Part shown: in pieces, positions 14,308-23,120 of the stretch
Numbering within the stretch: the stretch's first letter is position 1
Layout of the letters: the number at the start of each line of letters is the position of its first letter
Source of the DNA: Symbiobacterium thermophilum IAM 14863
Lineage (GTDB): Bacteria; Bacillota; Sulfobacillia; Symbiobacteriales; Symbiobacteriaceae
Direction: 5' to 3'
DNA: 64,000 nt
Assembly (NCBI RefSeq): GCF_000009905.1
Contig: NC_006177.1
Span: 3,358,595-3,422,594, forward strand
Notes under the pieces: model-generated
What the model saw: only the letters and a program-made list of their open reading frames with translations
Told to the model about the DNA's origin: nothing
Databases searched by the model: none
Program-made: the position numbers and the translations under genes

Positions 14308-14337
14308 GGAGCAGGGCGTGTGCTCACGCCCTGCTCC
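14308..14337 (+). terminator. Rho-independent terminator of the oxidoreductase gene
   Basis: GGAGCAGGGCGTG and CACGCCCTGCTCC form a perfect 13-bp stem around TGCT, followed by TCTTGTTGTCTT. It lies 42 bp after the stop and also faces the convergent SLH gene. Confidence 0.85.
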
Positions 14338-14414
14338 TCTTGTTGTCTTCCGGCCGCCATGTCGGCGCAGCCCCGGCGTTTACCGGGTGCCTGCCGGAAG
14401 CGCAGCTCCGTCCG

Positions 14415-17400
14415 CTACCGGCCGGTGCGCCGCTCCACCTCCAGCTGGAGGACCACGTCGCCCCGGGCCTTCACCGTGACCCGGTCGCCCATGCGGAGGT
14501 CGCTCACGCGGATCTTCCCTTCGCCCAGGGTAAGCACCGCCTCCTCGGCCAGGATCAGCTTCCGGTCCTGACGCCCGTTCACCCGCAGGGTGATCACGTC
14601 GTCCGCGATGGCCCGGATCGTCCCGGTGAGCTCCACCACCTCGGGCCGCTCCTCAACGAGGATCCGGTCCGCGATGCCGTTCACCAACCGGATGCGCAGC
14701 CGGTCGCCGGCCTGCAAGTCGTCCAGCTCCACCCGCCGGCCGTCCCGGACATAGGACGTGGCCGGGCTGAGAAGGACCCGCTGCTGGCCGTCGCCAGTGT
14801 ACAGCCGCAGGCTGGGGGAGAAGTCGATGGAAACGTGGTAGATCGCCACCAGCTGGCCGGTGACCTCCTGGGCCGGGATCTCCTCCACCAGCACGTCGGC
14901 CGCCTCGCCGTCGACCAGGGTCACGATCACCCGGTCGCCGGGCTGCAGGTCGGTGATCCGGATGGGGCTGTCGCCTCGCCGGATGGAGGCGTCGGCCGCC
15001 AGCGGGATGTTCCGGACGCCCTCGTCGGTCCGCACGTCAATGCTGGCCCGGAAGGTGATCGAGACGGGATAGACCTCCACGATGGTCCCTGTGATCTTCT
15101 CCGTCACGGGGCCGCGCTCGGTGACCGCAATCTCGGTGGCGACGCCGTCCTTCAGGGTCACCGTCACCCTGTCGCCGACCCGCAGGTCCTCCGGCTCTAG
15201 CCGCTGCCGGCCATGGATAATCTGCACCTCAGGATCCAGGTCGATGCTGACCTTCTCCCGGCCGGTGTTCACCACGATGCTGGACCGGAACCGGATCGAC
15301 ACGTCGTAGATCGCCTCGATCGTCCCGGTGACCTGCTCGACCAGGGGCCCGCGCTTTTCGACACGGATCTCGGTGGCGACGCCGTCCACCGTCGTCACGA
15401 CCAGCTCATCGCCCGCCCGCAGCTCCTCCAGACGCAGCGGGGTGTTGCGGTAGCGGATGGAGACGTTCTCGGCGAGGTTGATGCGCCTGCTCCCGCCGTC
15501 GGTCTTCACCGTGACGCGCGCGGGCTGGTTCCGGGTGGCCGCCTCCACCTTCTCCAGGGTGCCGGAGACCTCCTCGACCAGTGGCCCGCGGCTCCGGACG
15601 GTGACCTCCGTACCGACCCCGTCCACGGTCTTCACGACCACCTGGTCGCCCACCCGCAGTTCCTCCAGCCGCAGCGGGGTGTTGCGGTAGCGGATGGAGA
15701 CGTTCTCGGCGAGGTTGATGCGCCTGCTCCCGCCGTCGGTCTTCACCGTGATGCGCGCGGGCTGGTTCCGGGTGGCCGCCTCCACCTTCTCCAGGGTGCC
15801 GGAGACCTCCTCGACCAGCGGACCGCGCTTGTGGATGGTGATCTCGGTGCCGACGCCGTCCACCACGGTGATGGTGACCTCATCGCCGACCCGCAGGTCC
15901 TCCGCCTGCAGCCTGCGGCTGCCGTGCCGGATCGAGACGTCGCTGGCCAGGGTCACCGTGCGGGTCGCCTTGCCGGTGTTCACCGTCACCTTCGGACCGG
16001 AAGTCCGGGTGGCCGGCGTGATCTGCTGGATGGTCCCGCTCACCTCTTCCACCAGCGGGCCCCGGGACAGGACGCGGACTTCCTCGGCCACGCCGTTCAC
16101 CAGCCGGACCTGCACCTGATCCCCCTGGCGCAGGTCGGCCACGGTCAGCCGGTTGTTGCCCTGGCGGATGACGACGTTGGCGGCCAGGGTGACCGTGCGG
16201 GTGCGGCCGTCCTCGGTGCGCAGGCGCAGCCGGGCCTGGGTGTTCTTCGTCGCCGGCTGGACGGACTGGATCTCACCCCGAACGGTCTCCTCCGTGCGGG
16301 CGGGCTTGTCGACCGTGATGCGGATGGCGATGCCGCCGGCCAGCCGCACCGTCACCTCATCCCCGGGCTCCAGATCCGTCAGGTCCACCCTGTTGCCCTC
16401 CCGGGTGATGACCGCTCCGGGCGCCACCGTGATGGTTCGGGTGCTGTTGCCGACCCGCACCCGGATGGACCCCAGGAACGAAATCGAGTACGGCTGGACC
16501 GAGACAATCGTGCCCTTGATCTGGTCCTCCGTGCCGGCGCCGGAGCCGCGCTCGGTCACCTCGATGGCCACGACGACTCCCGCGATGACGTTGAGCCGCA
16601 CCTTATCGCCGACCCGCAGCTGGTTCAGCGCGATGGACCGGCCATTGTAGGTCGCCGTCACCTGCGGCGCCAGCGGGTAGGTCTGCTCCTTGCCGCCCGA
16701 GCGCTTCAGAACCAGCAGCCCGAGCCCGCCGGCCATCTCGGACGGCTGGAAGATGGCGCTGATCTCGCCCGTCACGTCGCTGACTCCGGGCAGATTGACC
16801 GGCGAGTGGGCGATGACCATCAGCACCCGCTCGTCGCTGTCGAGCACCACCGAGACCCGGGCGCCCTTCGGCAGGTCGTCGAGGCCGGCCCGGCGTTCAT
16901 CCAGGAAGACCGGCGCGTCCGCGGCCACCGAGAGCGTCCGGTTGCGACCCTGCACGGACAGGGTAATTGTCCGGTTCCGCTCGCTGGCCGACACCAGGTC
17001 GCCCGCCAGGTAACCAGGACGGAACCGCCCCTGCTCGCCCAGCTGTCGGTCGGTGCGGGACAGCAGGGCCGCCGCCTGGGCCCGCGTGATCGGGTCGTTG
17101 GGCCGGAACGTGCCGTCGGGGAAGCCCTGCACGAGCTCGTGGTCCACGGCGGCCGCCACGTAACCCACCAGCGAGGCGGGCACCAGATCGCCGTCCTTGA
17201 ACGGCAGGCTCGCCGTCATCTTGGCCTGCGCCTCGGCCTCGTAGCCCAACGCGCGGACCAGCAGCACGGAAACCCAGAGCCGGCTCGCCTTCTCGCTGGC
17301 CCGCAGCAGGCCGTCCTCCGCGATCGGCATGATCTCGTAGTCGACCGCGACAGCGATATAGGGCCTTGCCCATGCCGGAATCTGATCGCGGTCGGTGTAG

Positions 17401-17726
17401 GGCAGCAGCTCGCGGATGCGGCTCTCACTCAGCCGCTGGGCCTCATCCTCCAGCCCCATGAGCCGCACGGCCACCGTCACCGCCTCGGCTCGGGTCAACG
17501 GCGCCGAGGGCTGGAAGAGGCCGTTGCCGACGCCTCTCATGAGCCCCTTGAGCTGCATCTCCACCACATACGGCCAGGCCCAGTCGCTGTCAGGGACGTC
17601 CAGGAAACCGAGCCCCAGACCGAGTCCCAGACCGATGCCCCTTGACGCTGCCGCCGCCGGGGCCGGCGCCGCCCCCAGCAGCAGCACGAGGGCGAGAACG
17701 ACGCTCAGCAGTCGTCGCACCCTCAA
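14415..17726 (-). CDS. SLH-domain cell-surface protein with eleven ~78-residue repeats
   Basis: An 1103-residue exported protein started at TTG 17726 with GAGGAGGGG five bases upstream. Residues 1-27 are a signal peptide (basic MRVRRLL, hydrophobic core, APAPAAAAS). Three SLH modules follow, to about residue 220: FLDVPDSDWAWPYV...LTRAEAVTVAVRLMG, a degenerate second, and LVQGFPDGTFRPNDPITRAQ, which normally anchor proteins to pyruvylated cell-wall polymer. The rest is about eleven repeats, each a small beta-rich unit of the pattern V-x-G-T-I ... L-x-V-G-D-x-V-T-V ... G-V-A-T-E-I. Two central repeats are almost identical at DNA level with a 237-bp period (compare 15441 and 15678), a recent duplication. 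It may be an S-layer or surface protein; no catalytic domain is visible. Confidence 0.9.
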   Translation of the reverse strand: MRVRRLLSVVLALVLLLGAAPAPAAAASRGIGLGLGLGLGFLDVPDSDWAWPYVVEMQLKGLMRGVGNGLFQPSAPLTRAEAVTVAVRLMGLEDEAQRLSESRIRELLPYTDRDQIPAWARPYIAVAVDYEIMPIAEDGLLRASEKASRLWVSVLLVRALGYEAEAQAKMTASLPFKDGDLVPASLVGYVAAAVDHELVQGFPDGTFRPNDPITRAQAAALLSRTDRQLGEQGRFRPGYLAGDLVSASERNRTITLSVQGRNRTLSVAADAPVFLDERRAGLDDLPKGARVSVVLDSDERVLMVIAHSPVNLPGVSDVTGEISAIFQPSEMAGGLGLLVLKRSGGKEQTYPLAPQVTATYNGRSIALNQLRVGDKVRLNVIAGVVVAIEVTERGSGAGTEDQIKGTIVSVQPYSISFLGSIRVRVGNSTRTITVAPGAVITREGNRVDLTDLEPGDEVTVRLAGGIAIRITVDKPARTEETVRGEIQSVQPATKNTQARLRLRTEDGRTRTVTLAANVVIRQGNNRLTVADLRQGDQVQVRLVNGVAEEVRVLSRGPLVEEVSGTIQQITPATRTSGPKVTVNTGKATRTVTLASDVSIRHGSRRLQAEDLRVGDEVTITVVDGVGTEITIHKRGPLVEEVSGTLEKVEAATRNQPARITVKTDGGSRRINLAENVSIRYRNTPLRLEELRVGDQVVVKTVDGVGTEVTVRSRGPLVEEVSGTLEKVEAATRNQPARVTVKTDGGSRRINLAENVSIRYRNTPLRLEELRAGDELVVTTVDGVATEIRVEKRGPLVEQVTGTIEAIYDVSIRFRSSIVVNTGREKVSIDLDPEVQIIHGRQRLEPEDLRVGDRVTVTLKDGVATEIAVTERGPVTEKITGTIVEVYPVSITFRASIDVRTDEGVRNIPLAADASIRRGDSPIRITDLQPGDRVIVTLVDGEAADVLVEEIPAQEVTGQLVAIYHVSIDFSPSLRLYTGDGQQRVLLSPATSYVRDGRRVELDDLQAGDRLRIRLVNGIADRILVEERPEVVELTGTIRAIADDVITLRVNGRQDRKLILAEEAVLTLGEGKIRVSDLRMGDRVTVKARGDVVLQLEVERRTGR

Positions 17727-17822
17727 GAGAACCCCTCCTCTCTGGTCACTCCGTTCACCGTCAATACAGACGATTCGGGGCGCCGCGCGCGTTTCAGGGG
17801 GTCCGTGAGATGACAGAAAAAT

Positions 17823-17852
17823 CGTCAGGAGAGGGACACCCCTCTCCTGACG
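17823..17852 (-). terminator. Terminator of the deacylase-EVE operon
   Basis: A perfect 13-bp stem, CGTCAGGAGAGGG with CCCTCTCCTGACG and loop ACAC, is followed on the minus strand by ATTTTTCTGTC. It ends transcription of the minus-strand genes at 17923-19976. Confidence 0.85.
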
Positions 17853-17922
17853 TCTCGCCCGTAATCACGCCATCTCCCAGGGCCGAACGGGGGCCGCACG
17901 CCCTGGCTCACGCCCCCCCGGC

Positions 17923-18345
17923 TCACGCCTCCCGGAGCTCGGTCCCGCCCATCTCGTGCAGCCAGGCCCACTGCTCCTGACTCACCGGCATGACCGACAG
18001 GCGCGACTGGCGCACCAGGGCCCAGTCGGCGAACCGGGGATCGGCCTTAACATCGGCCAGGGTCACCGGGGTTCTGAACCGGTAGAGCGGCTCGACATCC
18101 ACCGCGACCCATCGGCCCTCCGAATCGGTCGGGTCGGGGTACGGCTCGCTGACGATGCGCCCGACGCCCACAACCGCCCGTTCGTCGCCGGTGTGGTAGA
18201 AGAGGAACAGGTCGCCGGGCCTCATCGCCCGCATATTCCTGGCCGCCGCCGCGTTGCGCACCCCGTCCCAGAGGTCGCGCCCCGCACGCTCCAGGTCGTC
18301 GTAGCTGTAGACGGTTGGTTCGGTCTTCATCAACCAGAAGGCCAT
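17923..18345 (-). CDS. EVE domain protein
   Basis: A 140-residue protein read from ATG 18345 with GAGGAGG about nine bases upstream. It is a complete EVE (PUA-like) domain: FWLMKTEPTVYSYDDL at the N-terminus, LWDGVRNAAAARNMRAM, GDLFLFYHTGDERAVVG and a C-terminal FADWALVRQSRLSVMPVS. EVE domains are related to YTH and are thought to bind modified bases in DNA or RNA; the ligand here is not known. It starts 38 bp after the stop of the deacylase gene and shares its terminator, so the two are co-transcribed, although no functional link is obvious. Confidence 0.92.
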   Translation of the reverse strand: MAFWLMKTEPTVYSYDDLERAGRDLWDGVRNAAAARNMRAMRPGDLFLFYHTGDERAVVGVGRIVSEPYPDPTDSEGRWVAVDVEPLYRFRTPVTLADVKADPRFADWALVRQSRLSVMPVSQEQWAWLHEMGGTELREA

Positions 18346-18383
18346 CGCCAGGTCCTCCTCTCCGCGGGCCGGAGCGCCGGCCC

Positions 18384-19976
18384 TCACTCCTCGCCCCGCC
18401 GGATGATCCGGCCGTGGCGCCCGCCGACCCACTCGCCCCGGTCCACCACCACGTGGCCGTTGACCAGCACGTAGGCAATGCCTTCGGGGTACTCCTGCGG
18501 GCTCAGCCAGGTCGTCCGGTCGGCAACGGTCGCCGGATCGAACAGCACGAGGTCGGCGTACTGCCCGGGCTTGACGTAGCCCCTGCTCTTCAGGCCCAGC
18601 TCGTCCGCCACCTGGCCGGTGGACTTGCGGACGGCCTGCTCCAGCGTGAGCACCCCGCGCTTGCGCACCAGCTCCTCGAACAGCTGGGGGTAGGTGCCGT
18701 AGGAGCGCCGGTGGAACGCGTAGGCGCGCGCCTCCGCCGCCGTGGCCAGCTTCGGTTGCGCTTCCCCGTCGGTGGAGACGACGGACCAGTCCGCCGCGTA
18801 GAACCGGTGCATCGCCCGCTCGCTGGAGACCAGCGCCACGACCCGGGTGTTCGGGTGCCGCGCCAGAAGACTCCGGGCCGCTTCGGATTCCGGCAGGCCC
18901 AGCAGTGCGGCGGCCTCTGCCACGGTCAGCCCCTGCAGCTCCCCGGGCGCCCCGTCGACGATCAGCAGGTGCTCCGGCGGCAGGGCCGAAGCCCACTCCG
19001 CGAGGGGGCGGTTGACCGCGTAGTCCGGCGCCCGGTAGGGATAGACGTCGGCAAAGACCCGCTGCCCGGCGGCCCGGGCCTCCTCGATCAGACGGACGAC
19101 CTCGTCCTCCTTGCCCCAGTTCCGGTAGTGCACGATCTTCAGGTGCGAAAGGTTCACGGGGACGCCGGCCTGCCGACCGATCTCCAGCGCCTCCTCGATC
19201 GCCTCCACCAGGGCGTCGCCCTCGCTGCGCATGTGCGTGGCGTAGATGCCGCCGTAAGGGGCGGTCTCCTTCACCAGTTCCACCAACTCCGCCGTTCCGG
19301 CGAAGGACCCGGGCTGGTACTCGAGCCCGGTGGAGAGGCCCAGGGCCCCGTCCTCCATGCCCTCGCGCACCAGCCGCTTCATCTCCGCCAGCTGCGCCTC
19401 GCCGGCCGGTCCCTCGGCCCATCCCATCACGTGAGCGCGCACGGACCCCTGCCCCAGGTAGGTACCGTAGTTGACGCCCGTCCCCTCCGCCTCAAGCCGG
19501 GAGAGGAACGCGCCGATGTCCACCGGCGACCGGCCGTCCACGCCGCCGATCTCAGTGGTGATGCCCTGCATCAGCGAGGCCTTGGCGTCCCGCTCGATGA
19601 AGGGGTTGAGCAGGTCGTCGTGGGTGTGCGAATGGGGGTTGATGAACCCGGGGGCCACCACCAACCCCGTTGCGTCGATGACCCGTTCCGCCCGGTACGG
19701 TCCGACGTCGCCCACGGCGACGATGCGGTCGCCGCTGACCGCCACGTCGCCCCGGAAGCCGGGCGCGCCGGTCCCGTCGACCACGGTGCCGCCGGCGATG
19801 ACGAGGTCATATACTATGGGGGTTGCCTCCACCGCGGGCGGGTCTGCGGCGCCCCTGCCAGGGGGCTCGCCTCCGGCAGCACCGCCGCCCTCCGCCGCCC
19901 CGGCAGGACCCGCAGGCGGTGCGGAGCAACTGACGAGAAGCAGGAGACCGAAAAGCACTGCGATGAGCCTCGGCAC
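18384..19976 (-). CDS. N-acyl-D-amino-acid deacylase-like lipoprotein
   Basis: A 530-residue amidohydrolase of the D-aminoacylase type, started at GTG 19976 with GAGGAGG eight bases upstream. The N-terminus is a lipoprotein signal, LLLLVSCSAPP, with C17 as the expected lipidated residue, then an Ala/Gly/Pro-rich linker. The metallohydrolase core begins with YDLVIAGGTVVDGTGAPG and has the metal-binding H-x-H in FINPHSHTHDD, IYATHMRSEG and VNLSHLKIVHYRNWGK. The C-terminus has GYVKPGQYADLVLFDP, typical of the family. Predicted role: hydrolysis of N-acyl-D-amino acids outside the membrane. In the HxH loop the usual family D-x-H-S-H-x-D pattern reads NPHSHTHDD, and a T-T-E-I-G-G segment stands where the family often has a cysteine, so substrate or metal use may differ. 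Confidence 0.88.
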   Translation of the reverse strand: MPRLIAVLFGLLLLVSCSAPPAGPAGAAEGGGAAGGEPPGRGAADPPAVEATPIVYDLVIAGGTVVDGTGAPGFRGDVAVSGDRIVAVGDVGPYRAERVIDATGLVVAPGFINPHSHTHDDLLNPFIERDAKASLMQGITTEIGGVDGRSPVDIGAFLSRLEAEGTGVNYGTYLGQGSVRAHVMGWAEGPAGEAQLAEMKRLVREGMEDGALGLSTGLEYQPGSFAGTAELVELVKETAPYGGIYATHMRSEGDALVEAIEEALEIGRQAGVPVNLSHLKIVHYRNWGKEDEVVRLIEEARAAGQRVFADVYPYRAPDYAVNRPLAEWASALPPEHLLIVDGAPGELQGLTVAEAAALLGLPESEAARSLLARHPNTRVVALVSSERAMHRFYAADWSVVSTDGEAQPKLATAAEARAYAFHRRSYGTYPQLFEELVRKRGVLTLEQAVRKSTGQVADELGLKSRGYVKPGQYADLVLFDPATVADRTTWLSPQEYPEGIAYVLVNGHVVVDRGEWVGGRHGRIIRRGEE

Positions 19977-20041
19977 CTCGGATCCGCCTCCTCGTTGGGT
20001 GATTTTACTGTACCTGACGGGTGTACCGGGGTCAAACCCTC

Positions 20042-20071
20042 TTGCACGCCAACCGGCCCTACGTGTAAACT
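20042..20071 (+). promoter_or_regulatory. Promoter of the RRM gene
   Basis: TTGCAC (20042-20047) and TAAACT (20066-20071) are separated by 18 bp, placing the transcript start near 20078 and giving a leader of about 66 bases. Confidence 0.55.
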
Positions 20072-20143
20072 GAAGAAAACGTCGCGACGTTGCCTCAGGG
20101 CATCGGCTGCGAGAAATTCACAGAGACGGGAGTACGAGAGCAG

Positions 20144-20431
20144 ATGGCCAAGACCCTTTATTTCGGTAACCTGCCGTGGGCAGCCACCAGCGAGGACCTG
20201 CACAACGCCGTGTCGCAGTACTGCGAGGTCATCTCCGCTCGCATTGTCACGGACCGCGAGACCGGCCGCAGTCGCGGGTTCGGCTTCGTGGAAGTGCCCG
20301 ACGAAGCCGCCCAGCTGGTGATCGATGCCCTGAACGGTGCGGAGTGGGCAGGCCGCCCGCTGACCGTCAACGAGGCGCGTCCGCGCGACGGCCGGGCCAA
20401 CCTGGGCCTGCCGAAGAAGGTACAGCCCTGA
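20144..20431 (+). CDS. Small RRM-type RNA-binding protein
   Basis: A 95-residue protein that is essentially one RNA recognition motif. RNP2 is LYFGNL near residue 5 and RNP1 is RGFGFVEV near residue 44, with the intervening ARIVTDRETGRS loop typical of bacterial and cyanobacterial Rbp proteins. A short basic tail ends in LPKKVQP. The start at ATG 20144 gives the family length; the frame is open 18 codons upstream but that stretch has no RRM homology. It is monocistronic, with its own promoter and a strong terminator. Bacterial RRM proteins bind single-stranded RNA; some are cold-responsive, which cannot be judged here. Confidence 0.93.
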   Translation: MAKTLYFGNLPWAATSEDLHNAVSQYCEVISARIVTDRETGRSRGFGFVEVPDEAAQLVIDALNGAEWAGRPLTVNEARPRDGRANLGLPKKVQP

Positions 20432-20447
20432 TCACTCGCCGATAAGC

Positions 20448-20474
20448 GTGCCACCTGCGGGTGGCACTTTTTTT
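20448..20474 (+). terminator. Rho-independent terminator of the RRM gene
   Basis: GTGCCACC and GGTGGCAC pair around TGCG and are followed by seven T residues, a canonical intrinsic terminator 17 bp after the stop. Confidence 0.95.
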
Positions 20475-20577
20475 GCGGAGGGGAGCGCTGCCGCCCCTCC
20501 CATTTTGTGCGCTTGCGCCAAGAAGAAACCAAGAGGGGTTCGCGCCGGTCCAACCGAATGGTATAGGGCTGTAGGGG

Positions 20578-21717
20578 GTGTTCGCACTGTACTGGCACGG
20601 CCGCTTCTGGAGGATGATCGATTGGCCGCTCTTCGCCATCGTCCTCGCCATCACTGCCATCGGCTTTGTCGTGATCTCCAGCGCCGCGCCGAGCTACGAG
20701 GTCAAGGCGGACCTCATCAAGCAGGCGGCCGCCCTCGTCATGGGCATCTTCGCCTGGGCGATCCTGCTTCTCCTTGACTACAACGAGCTGCGCGCCCTCC
20801 ACTGGTGGATCTACGGGTTCAACGTGGCGATGCTGCTGGCCGTCGTGGCGTTCGGCGTCGAGGTCATGGGCAACAAGAACTGGCTGGACCTCGGCGTCAT
20901 CATGGTGCAGCCGTCTGAACTGGGCAAGGTGCTCTTGATCATCACGCTGGCGAAGCAGCTCGACGACATGGAGCGGCTGGACGCGTGGTGGCACCTCGCG
21001 CCGCCGATCCTCCACGTGCTCCCCGTCCTGGGCGCCGTGGTCCTGCAGAAGGACCTGGGAACCGCCCTGGTGTTCGCCGTGATCGGCGTCGTCATGGTCT
21101 ACGGCCGCGGCTTCCCGGGGCGGAAGCTGCTGGCGGCGGGGATTCTCCTGGCCGCGTTCGTCGTCGGGTCCGTCTGGAGCCACTACACATACGGCACCGT
21201 CTTCCCGCTGAACATCAACCCGGGTCAGTGGTCCCGCATCGACGCCTTCCTCTTCCCGGAGAAGGATCCCCAGGGGTCCGGCTGGCAGGTGCTGCAGTCC
21301 AAGATGGCGATCGCCAGCGGCGACATCTGGGGCAAGGGGTATAAGCAGGGCGAGTATCAGCAGAACGGCTGGCTCCCCTTCCCCCACACCGACTTCGCCT
21401 TCGCGGCGCTGGTCGAGGAGTGGGGGTTCGTCGGAGGCGCCGTGCTGCTCGGCCTCTACGCGCTGCTGTTCCTCCGGCTGGCGATCATCGCGTTCTCCGC
21501 CAACGACCGCTACGGCACCCTGCTGGTCGTCGGGGTCGCCGGCCTGTTCGGCGCCCACGTTCTGGAGAACGTCGGCATGACCATGGGGCTGATGCCGGTC
21601 ACCGGTATCCCGCTGCCCTTCGTCAGCTACGGACCCACCGCCCTGCTGGCCAACATGGCCGCCATCGGCCTGGTCCAGAGCGTGGCAGCCCGGCGGGAGC
21701 CCCTGCCCTATGACTGA
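20578..21717 (+). CDS. RodA/FtsW/SpoVE family SEDS glycosyltransferase
   Basis: A 379-residue polytopic membrane protein with about ten hydrophobic segments. SEDS signatures are clear: LGVIMVQPSELGKVLLIITLAK in the middle, LQKDLGTALVF, GYKQGEYQQNGWLPFPHTDFAFA in the large external loop and GIPLPFVSYGPTALLANMAAIG near the C-terminus. SEDS proteins polymerise lipid II glycan strands with a class B PBP. RodA is somewhat more likely than FtsW because of length and loop sequence, but the sub-family is not settled and SpoVE is possible. Start: GTG 20578 keeps the first membrane helix complete; ATG 20614 is the alternative. The Yip1-type gene follows 12 bp later. Confidence 0.9.
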   Translation: MFALYWHGRFWRMIDWPLFAIVLAITAIGFVVISSAAPSYEVKADLIKQAAALVMGIFAWAILLLLDYNELRALHWWIYGFNVAMLLAVVAFGVEVMGNKNWLDLGVIMVQPSELGKVLLIITLAKQLDDMERLDAWWHLAPPILHVLPVLGAVVLQKDLGTALVFAVIGVVMVYGRGFPGRKLLAAGILLAAFVVGSVWSHYTYGTVFPLNINPGQWSRIDAFLFPEKDPQGSGWQVLQSKMAIASGDIWGKGYKQGEYQQNGWLPFPHTDFAFAALVEEWGFVGGAVLLGLYALLFLRLAIIAFSANDRYGTLLVVGVAGLFGAHVLENVGMTMGLMPVTGIPLPFVSYGPTALLANMAAIGLVQSVAARREPLPYD

Positions 21718-21729
21718 TGAAGGAGAGGG

Positions 21730-22287
21730 TTGGCCTTGGCCTTGCCTGATTGGATCCGCGGCATGCTGCTGCGGCCGGCGGAAACCTTCGCGCAGGCACA
21801 GACGCAGATGCGTTTCGCCTACCTCTGGATCCTGCTGACCGTCTTCACCGTCGAGGCCGTCATGCTGCTCTTCCATCCCAGCGTGCGCTCAGCCGTGCCC
21901 TCACTGCCGGCAGGGGCACTGCTCTGGAGCCTTCTCAACCTGATGCTGACGCTGTTCGCCGTGCAGGCGGTGCTGCTCTTCTGGAGCGGACGCATCTTCG
22001 GCTGGAAGATCGAACTCCAGGAGGCGGCCAAGTACACGGGGCTGGTGTGGGTGCTGTTCCTGGTGGAGGACATCGTCACCTTCGTCCCCTACCTCACGCA
22101 GCGGGACTGGCTGGTGCTCTGGGCCTCTGTGCCGTTCCTCGTGTGGCGGGTCGTGGCCCAGACGGCAGGGGTGCACCGCATCTCGGGCCTGCCCCTGGTC
22201 CGGTGCCTGGGCCTGGTGCTCACGGCGACGCTCCCCTGGAACCTGCCCCTGCTGTACCTGAACTGGAGCGGCCTCGTCGCACCGTAA
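21730..22287 (+). CDS. Yip1-type integral membrane protein
   Basis: A 185-residue hydrophobic protein started at TTG 21730 with AGGAGAGGG just upstream. After an amphipathic N-terminus (LPDWIRGMLLRPAETFAQ, the usual beginning of bacterial Yip1 proteins) there are about five membrane segments, at roughly residues 28-46, 58-82, 97-118, 127-142 and 158-182. The function of bacterial Yip1 proteins is not established. It is 12 bp behind the SEDS gene and probably in the same transcript, and a hairpin shared with the convergent sdh operon follows. Confidence 0.75.
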   Translation: MALALPDWIRGMLLRPAETFAQAQTQMRFAYLWILLTVFTVEAVMLLFHPSVRSAVPSLPAGALLWSLLNLMLTLFAVQAVLLFWSGRIFGWKIELQEAAKYTGLVWVLFLVEDIVTFVPYLTQRDWLVLWASVPFLVWRVVAQTAGVHRISGLPLVRCLGLVLTATLPWNLPLLYLNWSGLVAP

Positions 22288-22302
22288 TGTTAGGTACAAG
22301 AG

Positions 22303-22342
22303 AGCGGGTTCGCCACCCCGCGGAAGGGCCGGCGAACCCGCT
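22303..22342. terminator. Bidirectional terminator between Yip1-type gene and sdhB
   Basis: A perfect 12-bp stem, AGCGGGTTCGCC with GGCGAACCCGCT, closes a 16-base loop between two convergent genes. T tracts on either side are short. Confidence 0.7.
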
Positions 22343-22349
22343 TTCGTCG

Positions 22350-23105
22350 CTACTGCATGAACATCTTCTTAACGGCGTACACGGTGAGCTGCCGCTGGAT
22401 CTCGGCGATGGAGGTGGTGAGCGGAATCCCCTTCGGGCAGGCCCGCACGCAGTTCTGGGCGCTGCCGCACTCCATGATGCCGCCCGGGCCCATCAGGGCC
22501 TCCAGCCGCTCGTGGGCGTGCATCTTGCCCGTCGGATGGGCGTTGAACAGCCGCACCTGGGAGATCGGCGCGGGACCGATGAAGTCGGTTTTCTCGTTGT
22601 AGTTGGGGCACGCCTCCATGCAGCAGCCGCAGGTCATGCACTCCGACAGCTTATACATCCACTCCTGGTCGGCGGGCGACTGGCGCGGCCCGGGGCCGAG
22701 GTCGTGGGTACCGTCGATGGGGATCCACGCCTTCACGCGCTTCAGCGCCTCGAACATGCGGGAGCGGTCCACCATGAGGTCCCGGACCAGGGGGAACGAC
22801 TTCAGCGGCTCCAGCACGATCGGCTGCGTCAGGTTGTCGACCAGGGCGGAGCAGGCCTGGCGGGCCTTGCCGTTGATCACCATCGAGCAGGCGCCGCAGA
22901 CCTCCTCCAGGCAGTTGGAGTCCCAGACCACCGGCGTGGTGCGCTTGCCCTCGGCGTTGACCGGGTTGCGCTGGATCTCCATCAGGCAGGCGATGACGTT
23001 CATGCCGGGGCGGTACGGGATGCGGAACTCCTCCCAGTAGAAGGGCTTATCCGGTGCCTCCTGCCGCCTGATGCGGAGTTCGATGAACTTCCTCTGATCG
23101 GCCAC
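22350..23105 (-). CDS. sdhB: Succinate dehydrogenase/fumarate reductase iron-sulfur subunit
   Basis: A 251-residue electron-transfer subunit. The N-terminal plant-type ferredoxin domain binds [2Fe-2S] (CLEEVCGACSMVINGKARQAC, about residues 63-83). The C-terminal domain has a [4Fe-4S] motif (CMTCGCCMEACP) and a [3Fe-4S] type motif (CGSAQNCVRACPKGIP). The start is GTG 23105, with AAGGGGGT upstream overlapping the end of sdhA. It moves electrons from the SdhA flavin to the quinone or cytochrome b site in SdhC. Last gene of the sdhCAB operon. Confidence 0.97.
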   Translation of the reverse strand: MADQRKFIELRIRRQEAPDKPFYWEEFRIPYRPGMNVIACLMEIQRNPVNAEGKRTTPVVWDSNCLEEVCGACSMVINGKARQACSALVDNLTQPIVLEPLKSFPLVRDLMVDRSRMFEALKRVKAWIPIDGTHDLGPGPRQSPADQEWMYKLSECMTCGCCMEACPNYNEKTDFIGPAPISQVRLFNAHPTGKMHAHERLEALMGPGGIMECGSAQNCVRACPKGIPLTTSIAEIQRQLTVYAVKKMFMQ

Positions 23106-23120
23106 GGTTCCCGTACCCCC

